Source: Pandoraea anapnoica
GTDB lineage: Bacteria > Pseudomonadota > Gammaproteobacteria > Burkholderiales > Burkholderiaceae
Length of the DNA: 64,000 nt
Reading direction: 5' to 3'
Assembly: GCF_902459765.1 (NCBI RefSeq)
Contig: NZ_CABPSP010000002.1
Coordinates: forward strand, 186,001 to 250,000
Position 1 is the first letter of the stretch. Each line of letters opens with the position of its first letter. The notes under the pieces are model-generated. The model was not told where the DNA came from and made no database searches. It saw only the letters and a program-made list of their open reading frames with translations. The position numbers and the translations under genes were made by a program. Below, piece by piece: positions 46,519 through 54,444 of the stretch.

Positions 46519-48228
46519 ATGTCCGATTCCCCGCGCGTCGACTCACCCGCCGATCTGCCCACGGACCCACCCGCCGATTTGGCAGATGCTGCGTCTGCGG
46601 CTAACGCGAGCCCGCACTCCCTTCCCGACACCGTATCGACGACCGCTACTGCCACCGCGTCGCTTGATCTGTCTCTCCCCGACACGCTGCGCGACGTGGA
46701 GCGCGCCGCCGCCGCCAAACTGCCCCCCCACACCCTGATGGCGCGCGCCGGGGCGGCTATTGCACATTGGCTTTACGGTCGCCTCCCCGCCCTCGCAAGC
46801 GCAGGTCGTCAACCCGTACTGCTGCTCGCCGGCCCCGGGAACAACGGCGGAGACGCTTACATTGCCGCTCGCGAATTGCACCGTCGAGGCGTGCTGATCG
46901 ACGTGTGGCAACTCTCGCCACCCTCGGCAGACGACGCCCGCTGGGCGCTCGGCGAAGCCCTCGCCGCTGGCGTGCCGGTGCAGCCTGCGCCGACCACCTG
47001 GCCGCAGCCGACGGCTTACGCGTGGATTGTCGACGGCCTGTTCGGCATCGGCCTGTCCCGCCCGCTCGACGGCGCGGCCGCCGCACTGGTCGATAACATT
47101 GCCTACGCACACGCAGAAGGCACGCCAGTGCTAGCCATCGACATTCCTAGCGGGCTGCTTGCCGCCACCGGCATGGCGGGTGGGCCGGTCATCCAAGCCG
47201 ATGCGACGATCGCGATGATCGGTGCCTGCCCGGGACTCTTTACCGGCATCGGGCGCGATGTCGCGGGCGACGTGCTCGTTGCCACACTGGGCGCCCACGA
47301 CGCATTCGCGGAAGTACCGGCGCGATCGCCCATCGCCACGATCGCGCCCGATGCGTTTCGCACGCATCTACCACATCGTCACCATGCGTCGCACAAGGGC
47401 AGCTACGGTTCGCTGACCGTCCTCGGCGGCTTTGATGGCATGGTGGGCGCCCCCATGCTCTCTGCGCGCACAGGCCTGATGTCCGGCGCCGGTCGCGTGT
47501 ATGTGGGGTTCGTCGCGCACGACGCCCCGGCGTGGGATCCGGTGCATCCCGAACTGATGCTGCGGCACGCCGAAAGTCTCGACCTTGCAACCATGCAGGC
47601 GGTGTCCGTCGGCCCCGGACTGGGGACGTCGGCTGCCTCCGCCGCTTGCCTCTCCCGAGCATTGGCACTGGACGATACGCCACTGGTGATCGATGCCGAC
47701 GCACTCAACCTGCTGGCCGCCGAACCGGCGCTTGCGGAACGCGTGCGTCGCCGCGCCGGGCCGACGGTGATCACGCCGCATCCGTTGGAGGCCGCCCGGC
47801 TCGCAGGCTGCGACGTCGCCCGGATTCAGTCGGACCGACTTGCCTCAGCACGCGCGCTGGCACAGCATTTTGGCGCGACGGTCGTGCTCAAAGGATCGGG
47901 CACTGTCGTAGACGATGGTGCAACGACATGGATCAATACGACCGGTAATGCCGGGCTGGCGACGGCCGGTACCGGCGACGTGCTGACCGGCGTCATCGGT
48001 GCGCTGCTTGCGCAAGGCATGCCTGCGACGCAAGCCGCGCTGGCAGGCGTATGGATTCACGGGCGCGCAGCCGAGCGTTGCGTGCGAGAAGGTGCGGGGC
48101 CAGCGGGTCTGACGGCATCGGAACTCTTGCCGGCGATCCGCACCGAACTGGCTGAACTGTTGAACGATTCCGCACGTGGGGCGCAGAGGGTTGCATCACC
48201 TCGCGGGATTCGAGGTGGCGGCAATTGA
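46519..48228 (+). CDS. nnr: Bifunctional NAD(P)H-hydrate repair enzyme
   Basis: Repairs damaged NAD(P)H: the N-terminal YjeF_N domain (about 55-285) epimerises NAD(P)HX, and the C-terminal ADP-dependent dehydratase (about 295-555) restores NAD(P)H. Seen: LLLAGPGNNGGDAYIAAREL and VDGLFGIGLSRPL in the first domain. SHKGSYGSLTVLGGFDGMVG and NTTGNAGLATAGTGDVLTGV are in the second. 569 aa; the first 50 residues are a Ser/Pro/Ala/Asp-rich low-complexity extension absent from the E. coli protein, so the true start could be further in (for example M73). pgi follows on the same strand. Confidence 0.93.
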   Translation: MSDSPRVDSPADLPTDPPADLADAASAANASPHSLPDTVSTTATATASLDLSLPDTLRDVERAAAAKLPPHTLMARAGAAIAHWLYGRLPALASAGRQPVLLLAGPGNNGGDAYIAARELHRRGVLIDVWQLSPPSADDARWALGEALAAGVPVQPAPTTWPQPTAYAWIVDGLFGIGLSRPLDGAAAALVDNIAYAHAEGTPVLAIDIPSGLLAATGMAGGPVIQADATIAMIGACPGLFTGIGRDVAGDVLVATLGAHDAFAEVPARSPIATIAPDAFRTHLPHRHHASHKGSYGSLTVLGGFDGMVGAPMLSARTGLMSGAGRVYVGFVAHDAPAWDPVHPELMLRHAESLDLATMQAVSVGPGLGTSAASAACLSRALALDDTPLVIDADALNLLAAEPALAERVRRRAGPTVITPHPLEAARLAGCDVARIQSDRLASARALAQHFGATVVLKGSGTVVDDGATTWINTTGNAGLATAGTGDVLTGVIGALLAQGMPATQAALAGVWIHGRAAERCVREGAGPAGLTASELLPAIRTELAELLNDSARGAQRVASPRGIRGGGN

Positions 48229-48385
48229 GGTTGCACTGCCTAACAGCATACGTTGCCGTTAAAGACGACTGAGTCAGACGCGTTTGATTCGAGTACTTCG
48301 CCGTCTCGCCCCTCAGGGCGCATTTCAGCGCGATTTCGCGGTGACTCCCGTTATACTTCGCTTTATCGAAATGGTCATATCGCAC

Positions 48386-50044
48386 ATGCCGTACAAGACA
48401 TCCGCTCGTCCGGACCAACTTCCTGCCTGGCGCACCCTAATCGCACATCGTGACGAAATCGCCGCACAACACATGCGCGACTGGTTTGCCGGCGCCGGGG
48501 CCAATGCGCGTGTCGAGAGCTTTTCGTTGCACGCGGCGGGACTGTATCTCGACTATTCGAAGAACCGCATTACAGACAAGACACGCACGCTCCTCACGCA
48601 TCTCGCGCGCGAGTGCCACGTGCCGGCCAAGCGCGATGCCATGTGGGCCGGTGCACATGTCAACGTTACGGAAGATCGTGCAGCACTTCACATCGCACTG
48701 CGCGCCCCCAAAGGGGTAACGTTTCGCGACAGTTCGGGCGAGGTCAGCAGCGGCGTATGCGAGACGCTCTCGCGCATGCACGACTTCAGCGAACGCGTGC
48801 GTGACGGCCGCTGGGTCGGCGCGACGGGCAAACGCATCAAACATCTGATCAACGTCGGCATCGGCGGCTCGGACCTTGGCCCTCGCATGGTATGCGACGC
48901 CCTCGCCGTCTACGGACGCGAGGATCTCTCGGCACACTTCATCGCCAATATCGACCCGACCGAACTTGCGCGCACATTGCCAACGCTCGACCCCGAAGCC
49001 ACGCTCGTCGTAGTTTGCTCGAAGACATTCACAACGCTCGAAACCATGACGAACGCGCGCACCATTCGCGCGTGGCTCATTCAAAACGGCATCCCTGAGG
49101 GCGATCTCGACAAGCATTTCGTCGCGGTCTCGACCAATGTGGACGAGGCGATGAGATTCGGGATTCTTCGCGAGAACGTGTTCCAGTTCGGCGAATGGGT
49201 GGGTGGACGTTACTCGCTGTGGTCGTCCGTCGGCCTGATCGTCATGCTGTATCTGGGCGCTCAGCATTTCGAGGCGCTGCTCGCCGGTGCGCATGCGATG
49301 GATGAACACTTCCGTCATGCGCCGCTCGAAGCCAACATGCCGGTACTACTCGGCCTGCTGGGCATCTGGTATCGCAATTTCTTCGACGCACAGACGCTTT
49401 CCATCGCACCGTACACCGACGCGCTGCAAAAGCTGCCGCCGTACCTCCAGCAGCTCGACATGGAGAGTAACGGCAAGTCCGTGCAGATCGACGGCTCACC
49501 CGTCGCCTGGCAGACAGCGCCGATCATCTGGGGGGAGCCGGGCACGAATGGCCAGCACGCCTACTTCCAGATGCTGCATCAGGGCACGACGCTTGTGCCT
49601 ATCGATTTCATCGCCGTGCTGGAGCCGCAATACGACCAGCCAGCCTACCTCGACCACCATCGCAAGCTGCTTGCCAACTGCTTTGCGCAAAGCGAAGCAT
49701 TGCTTCAGGGCGGCTCGATGGCGACGCCCGAACAAGCCGGTGGCCCCCTGGGCGCACAACGCGCGTTCGAAGGTAATCGTCCCAGCAATACGCTGGTAAT
49801 CGATAAGCTGACGCCAGAACGCCTTGGCGCGTTGATCGCACTCTACGAGCACAAGGTGTTCGTGCAGGCCTCGATCTGGAATATCAATCCGTTCGATCAA
49901 TGGGGCGTGGAACTGGGCAAGACGCTGTGCCGCGCGATTGAGTCGGAGCTCGTCGATCCGGATTCGCTCAAACCGGATGCCCACGACGCCTCGACGGCAT
50001 CGCTGATCCGTATTGCAGGGCAAGCCCTAAAGAAGAAGAGGTAA
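48386..50044 (+). CDS. pgi: Glucose-6-phosphate isomerase
   Basis: Interconverts glucose 6-phosphate and fructose 6-phosphate. 552 aa from the ATG at 48386; an in-frame ATG at 48371 is an equal possibility, and neither has a clear Shine-Dalgarno. SIS domains show NVGIGGSDLGPRMVCDAL, VVCSKTFTTLETMTNA and the family signature GGRYSLWSSVGLIVML. The active-site Glu/His segment is ESNGKSVQIDGSPVAW, and the second signature is NPFDQWGVELGKTLCR. Ends before two hairpins, the second a terminator. Confidence 0.96.
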   Translation: MPYKTSARPDQLPAWRTLIAHRDEIAAQHMRDWFAGAGANARVESFSLHAAGLYLDYSKNRITDKTRTLLTHLARECHVPAKRDAMWAGAHVNVTEDRAALHIALRAPKGVTFRDSSGEVSSGVCETLSRMHDFSERVRDGRWVGATGKRIKHLINVGIGGSDLGPRMVCDALAVYGREDLSAHFIANIDPTELARTLPTLDPEATLVVVCSKTFTTLETMTNARTIRAWLIQNGIPEGDLDKHFVAVSTNVDEAMRFGILRENVFQFGEWVGGRYSLWSSVGLIVMLYLGAQHFEALLAGAHAMDEHFRHAPLEANMPVLLGLLGIWYRNFFDAQTLSIAPYTDALQKLPPYLQQLDMESNGKSVQIDGSPVAWQTAPIIWGEPGTNGQHAYFQMLHQGTTLVPIDFIAVLEPQYDQPAYLDHHRKLLANCFAQSEALLQGGSMATPEQAGGPLGAQRAFEGNRPSNTLVIDKLTPERLGALIALYEHKVFVQASIWNINPFDQWGVELGKTLCRAIESELVDPDSLKPDAHDASTASLIRIAGQALKKKR

Positions 50045-50096
50045 CACGATGCCGGAGACCTTCCGGCAATATCCTCTGACATTGCCTTATGCAAAT

Positions 50097-50128
50097 GAAA
50101 GGAGAAGCCATTGCGGCTTCTCCTTTTT
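50097..50128 (+). terminator. Rho-independent terminator after pgi
   Basis: Stem GGAGAAGCC/GGCTTCTCC (50101-50109 with 50115-50123), 5-base loop, followed by TTTTTG. A smaller hairpin GCCGGA/TCCGGC precedes it at 50051-50067. It separates pgi from the convergent ybbA-like gene. Confidence 0.92.
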
Positions 50129-50173
50129 GTTTCGGGTGACATCAGACAGGCGGGACGTCATCAGAACCCAGCG

Positions 50174-50866
50174 TCAGATCGCCGCACCATTCACGACGCG
50201 TCCACCCGCAAGCTGCACCGTGGCATCACAACGCTGCGCAATCGCCAGATCGTGCGTCACCAGCACCAACGTCGCGCCACTGGCCTCGTTGAGCGAAAAC
50301 ATCAGTTCGATGACCCGCTCGCCCGTGGCCGTGTCGAGACTGCCTGTCGGCTCGTCGGCGAACAGCACGGCAGGCGCCGTCACGAACGCGCGTGCGAGCG
50401 CCACACGCTGCTGCTCACCGCCCGAGAGTTGCTTCGGATAGTGGGTCAGGCGTGCCCCCAAACCTACCTGTTCCAGCAATTTGACGGCACGATTGCGAAT
50501 CTCCCGTGTCTCACCCAACAGCTCGAGCGGCAACATTACGTTTTCGAGCGCAGTCAGGTGCGGCATCAGCTGAAACGACTGGAAGACGAAGCCGACGGCC
50601 CCCCGTCGCAACGCGGCGCGCCCCTCTTCGTCAAGCTCACCGAGCGACTTGCCCAGCAGCGTGATGCTGCCGTCGGTCGCAGTATCGAGCCCGGCCATCA
50701 GACCGAGCAGCGTGGACTTTCCGGACCCCGACGCTCCCACGATGGCCACGCTCTGGCCCTTCGCGACGGAGAAGTCGATATCCTGCAAAATGACTAGCTC
50801 GCCGGTGGCGTCGCGCAACCGTTTGCCCAGGCCCCGCACTTCAATAACGTTTTCGGAAAACGACAT
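50174..50866 (-). CDS. ybbA: ABC transporter ATP-binding protein (YbbA/LolD-like)
   Basis: 230-aa ATPase of the MacB/LolD group. Walker A VGASGSGKSTLLGLMAGLDT, FVFQSFQLMPHLTALENVML, signature LSGGEQQRVALARAFV and Walker B VLFADEPTGSLD are intact. Pairing with a divergent TesA gene is the YbbA arrangement of E. coli (tesA/ybbA), where the partner permease YbbP follows. No permease gene is found next to it here: [12 protein letters not shown] pgi on the other strand. The start ATG at 50866 shares the tetranucleotide CATG with the tesA start. Confidence 0.87.
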   Translation of the reverse strand: MSFSENVIEVRGLGKRLRDATGELVILQDIDFSVAKGQSVAIVGASGSGKSTLLGLMAGLDTATDGSITLLGKSLGELDEEGRAALRRGAVGFVFQSFQLMPHLTALENVMLPLELLGETREIRNRAVKLLEQVGLGARLTHYPKQLSGGEQQRVALARAFVTAPAVLFADEPTGSLDTATGERVIELMFSLNEASGATLVLVTHDLAIAQRCDATVQLAGGRVVNGAAI

Positions 50867-51578
50867 GGCAAGAAGAGAGTTCTTGAAATTGGCCGCATCA
50901 GCCGCCGTTGGCTGGTGCATGCTGACAGGGACCGCGGCGAACGCGGCAAGTTCTGGCGCGCCGACAATTCTCGTCGTGGGCGACAGCCTTTCGGCGGAAT
51001 ATGGCATCGCGCGCGGTGCCGGCTGGGTCAATCTGATGCAGCAGACAATCACGCAGAGTGGCTACGATTATAACGTCGTGAATGCCAGTATCAGTGGCGA
51101 CACGACGAGCGGCGGGCGCTCCCGTCTCGCCCCGTTGCTCGAACGCTATCACCCCGCCGTGACCATCATCGAACTAGGGGGCAACGACGCGCTGCGCGGC
51201 ATTCCGCTCGATCTCACTCGCAACAATCTACGCGAGATGATCGCCGCGTCGCGTAAGGTCGGCAGCCGTGTGATCGTGGTCGGCATGCGCATCCCGCCGA
51301 ACTACGGTCCCGACTATAGCGAGCAATTCTTCACCATGTTCTCGACCATCGCCAAACAGGAAAAGACCGGCTACGTGCCGTTCCTGCTGGCGGGCGTCAT
51401 CGAACATCAGGACTGGTTCCAGCAAGACCAGATTCATCCGCTCGCCAAGGCGCATCCGCAGATTCTGCAAAACGTCTGGCCGACGGTGAAACCGCTGCTC
51501 AAACCCGCCGCCGCAGCAACGTCCGCCAAACCACCCGCGAAAGCCGCAGACTCACGGGCGCCAAAGTCCGGCGCATAA
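50865..51578 (+). CDS. tesA: Arylesterase / lysophospholipase TesA-like (SGNH hydrolase)
   Basis: 237-aa exported esterase or thioesterase. The signal peptide begins MARREFLKLAASAAVGW, and the RREFLK part fits a Tat motif; cleavage is likely after ANA near residue 27. SGNH blocks: GDSLSAEYG with nucleophile S41, block II SGDTTSGGRSRL (Gly), block III ELGGNDALRG (Asn), block V DQIHPLAKAHP (Asp, His). A Pro/Ala/Lys-rich tail of about 30 residues follows the fold. The start codon overlaps the ybbA start by two bases on the opposite strand. It ends at a terminator. Confidence 0.93.
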   Translation: MARREFLKLAASAAVGWCMLTGTAANAASSGAPTILVVGDSLSAEYGIARGAGWVNLMQQTITQSGYDYNVVNASISGDTTSGGRSRLAPLLERYHPAVTIIELGGNDALRGIPLDLTRNNLREMIAASRKVGSRVIVVGMRIPPNYGPDYSEQFFTMFSTIAKQEKTGYVPFLLAGVIEHQDWFQQDQIHPLAKAHPQILQNVWPTVKPLLKPAAAATSAKPPAKAADSRAPKSGA

Positions 51579-51608
51579 AAAAACGGCCAACTCAGTTGGC
51601 CGTTTTCT
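51577..51608. terminator. Bidirectional terminator between tesA and ppiD
   Basis: Perfect stem AAACGGCCAAC/GTTGGCCGTTT (51581-51591 with 51595-51605), loop TCA, with T-rich flank on the plus strand and A-run on the left giving T on the minus strand. It serves both convergent genes. Confidence 0.92.
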
Positions 51609-51647
51609 TTTGGCTGATGGATCGCACGCTATGCGATTCTCAGGCGA

Positions 51648-53573
51648 TCAGTTGCTCGCCGCCTTAGTCACGTCGTTCACGACCTTGACCTTCGAGCGCG
51701 CCCGCAGATCACCCACCCAGGCGTTCCACTCGGCCTGTGCAGCGAGTTGGCTGAGCTGTTGCGCTTCGGCCGCCAGACGCTGCGGATCTTGCGTTGCCGG
51801 TTGCGACACCTTGCTGATGCGATACACGGCGTAGCCCTGACCTTCGCCCAGCGACACACCCACATAGGCGGGCAACTTGCTCGTGTCCGCACCAAAAATG
51901 GCGGTGAGTGCCGTCGGCACCAGCTTGCCCGGATTGTCGCGCGAGACGGTTTGCGCAGCACCGAATGTCGCATCGCCACCCTTCTTGAGCGCTTCCAGTT
52001 TCGCTTCGCCAGCCTTCTTGGCTTCCTGTTCGGCGAGATCGGCAATCGCCTTCTGCTTCACCTGTGCTTCGATCTGATCGAGCGGCGGCGTGGCAGCCGG
52101 GTGATACGTCACGATGCGGGCCGACACCAGCACGCCCTGTCCCACATCCACAGCCTCGGTATTACGCTTGTTTTTGAGCGACTCGTCGCCAAACACAGCC
52201 TTGAGCAGCTTTTCGTTGCCGAGCGGGCTCTGGGCGAGTGCAGCATCCGGCGTACGCGTCACCTTGGCGGTCTGCACCTTCAGGTTCAGCTTGTCAGCCA
52301 CCGGTTGCAGGCTGTCCGGCTGCTCGTACACCGCGTTCGTGAACTGGTCCGCGAGCTTGGCGTAGCCCTTCGCGGCTTCTTGCTGACGATACTGATCGGC
52401 CAGTTGCGACTTCACTTCGTCGAACGATTTCGTCTGCGCCGGCTTGATGCCCGTGAGCTTGATGATGTGATAACCGAAGTCACTCTTTACGACATCGCTC
52501 ACTTCACCTTCGCTCTTGAGTGCGAATGCGGCATCGGCAAACGGCTTGACCATAGCGTCGCGCGCGAAGAAGCCGAGGTCGCCGCCGTTGCCCTTAGAAC
52601 CCGGGTCTTCCGAGTTCTCGCTGGCCAGCTTGGCGAAGTCGTTCGGATTCTTCTTGATCTGCGCGAGGATCGCGTCAGCCTTCGCCTTCGCCTTGGCGTG
52701 GTCGGCCGGCGACGCATCTGCCGGCGACGCAATCAGAATGTGCGATGCACGGCGCTCTTCCTGCGTCGTGTATTGCTTCAGATTGTCGTTGTACATCTTG
52801 CGCAGCACATCGTCGCTCGGCGCGGTTTGCGCCGACGTCGGCATGGCCTTCGGATCGAGTACCACGTACTGGATCTCAGCCGACTCAGGCGTCTGGAATG
52901 CGGCTTTGTGCGCGTCGTAATATGCCTGGATCTGTTGCTGCGTCGGCACGATCTTGCCGGCAAAGTCCGTCAGCGGGAAGTCCAGCGCCGACACTTCGCG
53001 CTGCTGCGAACGCAATTGTGCGAAACGTTCGAGCACCGTCTTCGGCAGCATGGCGCTCGCCTGCACGCTCGACGGCAACTGATTCGACGCCAGCTCGAAA
53101 CGAATCTGCGCTTCGAGACGCTGCGGCGTCAGGTTCTGCGCGGACAGCAATTGCTCGTAAGCGGCCTGATCGATCGAACCGTCTGCACGGCGCAGCTGCG
53201 CAATTGCCGGAATGGCGAGCAGCGCCTCGCGCACTTGCGCATCGGGCACCGACAGATTCTTCTTGAGGGTTTCTTGTTGCAGCAGCTTTTGCTGGATCAA
53301 ATTGTCCAGCACAGCACTGCGCATTTCCGGCGTGTTGATCTGGCTCGCGTCGACGGCGCCGCCGAACATCTGCTGCATGCGCTCCGTTTGCGCGCGAAGC
53401 ACACTGTCGTACTCCTGGCGCGTCACGGTCTGATCGCCGACCTTGGCGATCGTACCGGCATCCGAGGCGTATTCCTGCCAGCCATGAACGCCAAACACCA
53501 CGAACGACGGGACGATCAGCACCGTCAGGAAGATGAGGACCAAGCGTTGGTGACGGCGAATGAAGTCGAACAT
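51648..53573 (-). CDS. ppiD: Periplasmic folding chaperone PpiD (SurA-N, parvulin)
   Basis: 641-aa membrane-anchored foldase at the Sec exit. One N-terminal transmembrane helix (LVLIFLTVLIVPSFVVFGVH, about 11-30), a SurA_N-type chaperone domain with KVGDQTVTRQEYDSVLRAQT, and a parvulin domain near 265-365 (ERRASHILIA, DFAKLASENSEDPGSKGNGG, FGYHIIKLTGIKP). A C-terminal domain follows. It is the last gene of the lon-hupB-tRNA-ppiD order, matching the enterobacterial hupB-ppiD neighbourhood. The prolyl-isomerase activity of PpiD proteins is weak or absent, so the chaperone role is primary. Confidence 0.94.
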   Translation of the reverse strand: MFDFIRRHQRLVLIFLTVLIVPSFVVFGVHGWQEYASDAGTIAKVGDQTVTRQEYDSVLRAQTERMQQMFGGAVDASQINTPEMRSAVLDNLIQQKLLQQETLKKNLSVPDAQVREALLAIPAIAQLRRADGSIDQAAYEQLLSAQNLTPQRLEAQIRFELASNQLPSSVQASAMLPKTVLERFAQLRSQQREVSALDFPLTDFAGKIVPTQQQIQAYYDAHKAAFQTPESAEIQYVVLDPKAMPTSAQTAPSDDVLRKMYNDNLKQYTTQEERRASHILIASPADASPADHAKAKAKADAILAQIKKNPNDFAKLASENSEDPGSKGNGGDLGFFARDAMVKPFADAAFALKSEGEVSDVVKSDFGYHIIKLTGIKPAQTKSFDEVKSQLADQYRQQEAAKGYAKLADQFTNAVYEQPDSLQPVADKLNLKVQTAKVTRTPDAALAQSPLGNEKLLKAVFGDESLKNKRNTEAVDVGQGVLVSARIVTYHPAATPPLDQIEAQVKQKAIADLAEQEAKKAGEAKLEALKKGGDATFGAAQTVSRDNPGKLVPTALTAIFGADTSKLPAYVGVSLGEGQGYAVYRISKVSQPATQDPQRLAAEAQQLSQLAAQAEWNAWVGDLRARSKVKVVNDVTKAASN

Positions 53574-53619
53574 ACGAAATCGGAAGAGTCGTCTGGATGC
53601 GTTTTATGACGCTATATGG

Positions 53620-53648
53620 CAAAAAAGGCGAACCGAAGTTCGCCTTTT
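53620..53648 (-). terminator. Terminator of the tRNA-Val/tRNA-Asp transcript
   Basis: Stem AAGGCGAAC/GTTCGCCTT (53625-53633 with 53638-53646), loop CGAA, and six T on the minus strand. It lies just past tRNA-Asp and upstream of ppiD, so ppiD needs its own promoter or read-through. Confidence 0.88.
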
Positions 53649-53655
53649 CACAATT

Positions 53656-53732
53656 TGGCGGAGCGGACGGGGCTCGAACCCGCGACCCCCGGCGTGACAG
53701 GCCGGTATTCTAACCAACTGAACTACCGCTCC
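53656..53732 (-). tRNA. tRNA-Asp (GTC anticodon)
   Basis: 77-base cloverleaf on the minus strand. Acceptor GGAGCGG pairs with CCGCTCC, D-arm TAGTTCAGTTGGTTAGA, anticodon loop CTGTCAC with GTC, T-arm GGGTTCGAGCCCC, and encoded CCA at the 3' end (plus 53656-53658). Confidence 0.96.
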
Positions 53733-53746
53733 CCAAGATCTGGAAC

Positions 53747-53822
53747 TGGTGGGTGCTGAGGGGCTCGAACCCCCGACCTACGCCTTGTAAGGGCGCCGCT
53801 CTACCAACTGAGCTAAGCACCC
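53747..53822 (-). tRNA. tRNA-Val (TAC anticodon)
   Basis: 76-base cloverleaf on the minus strand. Acceptor GGGTGCT pairs with AGCACCC, D-arm AGCTCAGTTGGTAGAGC, anticodon loop CTTACAA with TAC, T-arm GGGGGTTCGAGCCCC, and encoded CCA (plus 53747-53749). Separated from tRNA-Asp by 14 bases, so both come from one precursor, possibly started at the hupB promoter. Confidence 0.96.
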
Positions 53823-53875
53823 GTTCCTGATTTTAGTCTTGTTCTTGCTGCTTCTTGCCGAAGCAGGAAAGCTCG

Positions 53876-54148
53876 TTAGTTTACTGCATCTTTAAGATCT
53901 TTGCCAGGGCGAAATTTCGGAACCTTCGCCGCCTTGATCTTGATGGGTTCACCTGTGCGCGGATTGCGTCCCGTACGAGCGGCGCGCTTGGCGAGATGGA
54001 ACGTGCCAAAGCCGACCAGCGTCACGTCGTCACCCTTCTTCAGCGCTTTCTTTACTGCACCCACCAATGCGTCAAGCGATCGGCCTGCAGCAGCTTTCGA
54101 AATATCTGCCTGTTCAGAGATGTGCTCGATCAGTTCCGTCTTATTCAC
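53876..54148 (-). CDS. hupB: DNA-binding protein HU-beta
   Basis: 90-aa nucleoid protein that bends and compacts [23 protein letters not shown] is the dimerisation helix region, and the DNA-binding arm carries the family signature [20 protein letters not shown] with Pro in [19 protein letters not shown] is the standard end. It has an excellent sigma-70 promoter upstream. A small hairpin (53848-53866, CTGCTTC/GAAGCAG) without U-run lies between it and tRNA-Val and could be a processing or stability element. Confidence 0.97.
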   Translation of the reverse strand: MNKTELIEHISEQADISKAAAGRSLDALVGAVKKALKKGDDVTLVGFGTFHLAKRAARTGRNPRTGEPIKIKAAKVPKFRPGKDLKDAVN

Positions 54149-54240
54149 TGTAACCCCCTTGCAAGGATAGTAGGCGATTGAGCCGCGGAGGCGCTCTTTG
54201 CGCGCCTTGACATTGATCTGAGAGGTCCGCTGGCTTTGCC

Positions 54241-54269
54241 ATTAGACAAGCCGCAAACCCTGATGTCAA
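54241..54269 (-). promoter_or_regulatory. Sigma-70 promoter of hupB
   Basis: On the minus strand a perfect TTGACA (plus 54264-54269) and TCTAAT (plus 54241-54246) are separated by exactly 17 bases. Transcription would start near 54234, giving a leader of about 86 bases before the hupB ATG. Confidence 0.78.
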
Positions 54270-54353
54270 GCCGTTTTGCGGCGTTCTGACTGCATCGGAA
54301 GCACTCCTGAATCAGTGCTTGCCGGACGTTATTTTCGAGCACTTTGCGTGAAT

Positions 54354-54385
54354 AAAAAAAGCCCGGGGAAAACCCCGAGCTTTTT
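54354..54385 (-). terminator. Rho-independent terminator after lon
   Basis: Stem GCTCGGGG/CCCCGGGC on the minus strand (plus 54373-54380 with 54361-54368), loop TTTT, followed by seven T (plus A-run 54354-54360). It lies 60 bases past the lon stop and separates lon from hupB. Confidence 0.92.
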
Positions 54386-54444
54386 GAACGTTTTTCTATC
54401 AGGCGACGACCGCACTGCGATCAGTCGCCCAACGAAACCCGCTT

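Noticed and set aside
51747-53609. 620-codon open frame antisense to ppiD
   Set aside because: Shadow frame with Arg/Leu-rich product and no domain.
53848-53866. Hairpin between hupB and tRNA-Val as a terminator
   Set aside because: There is no U-run on the minus strand, so it is kept only as a possible processing hairpin.
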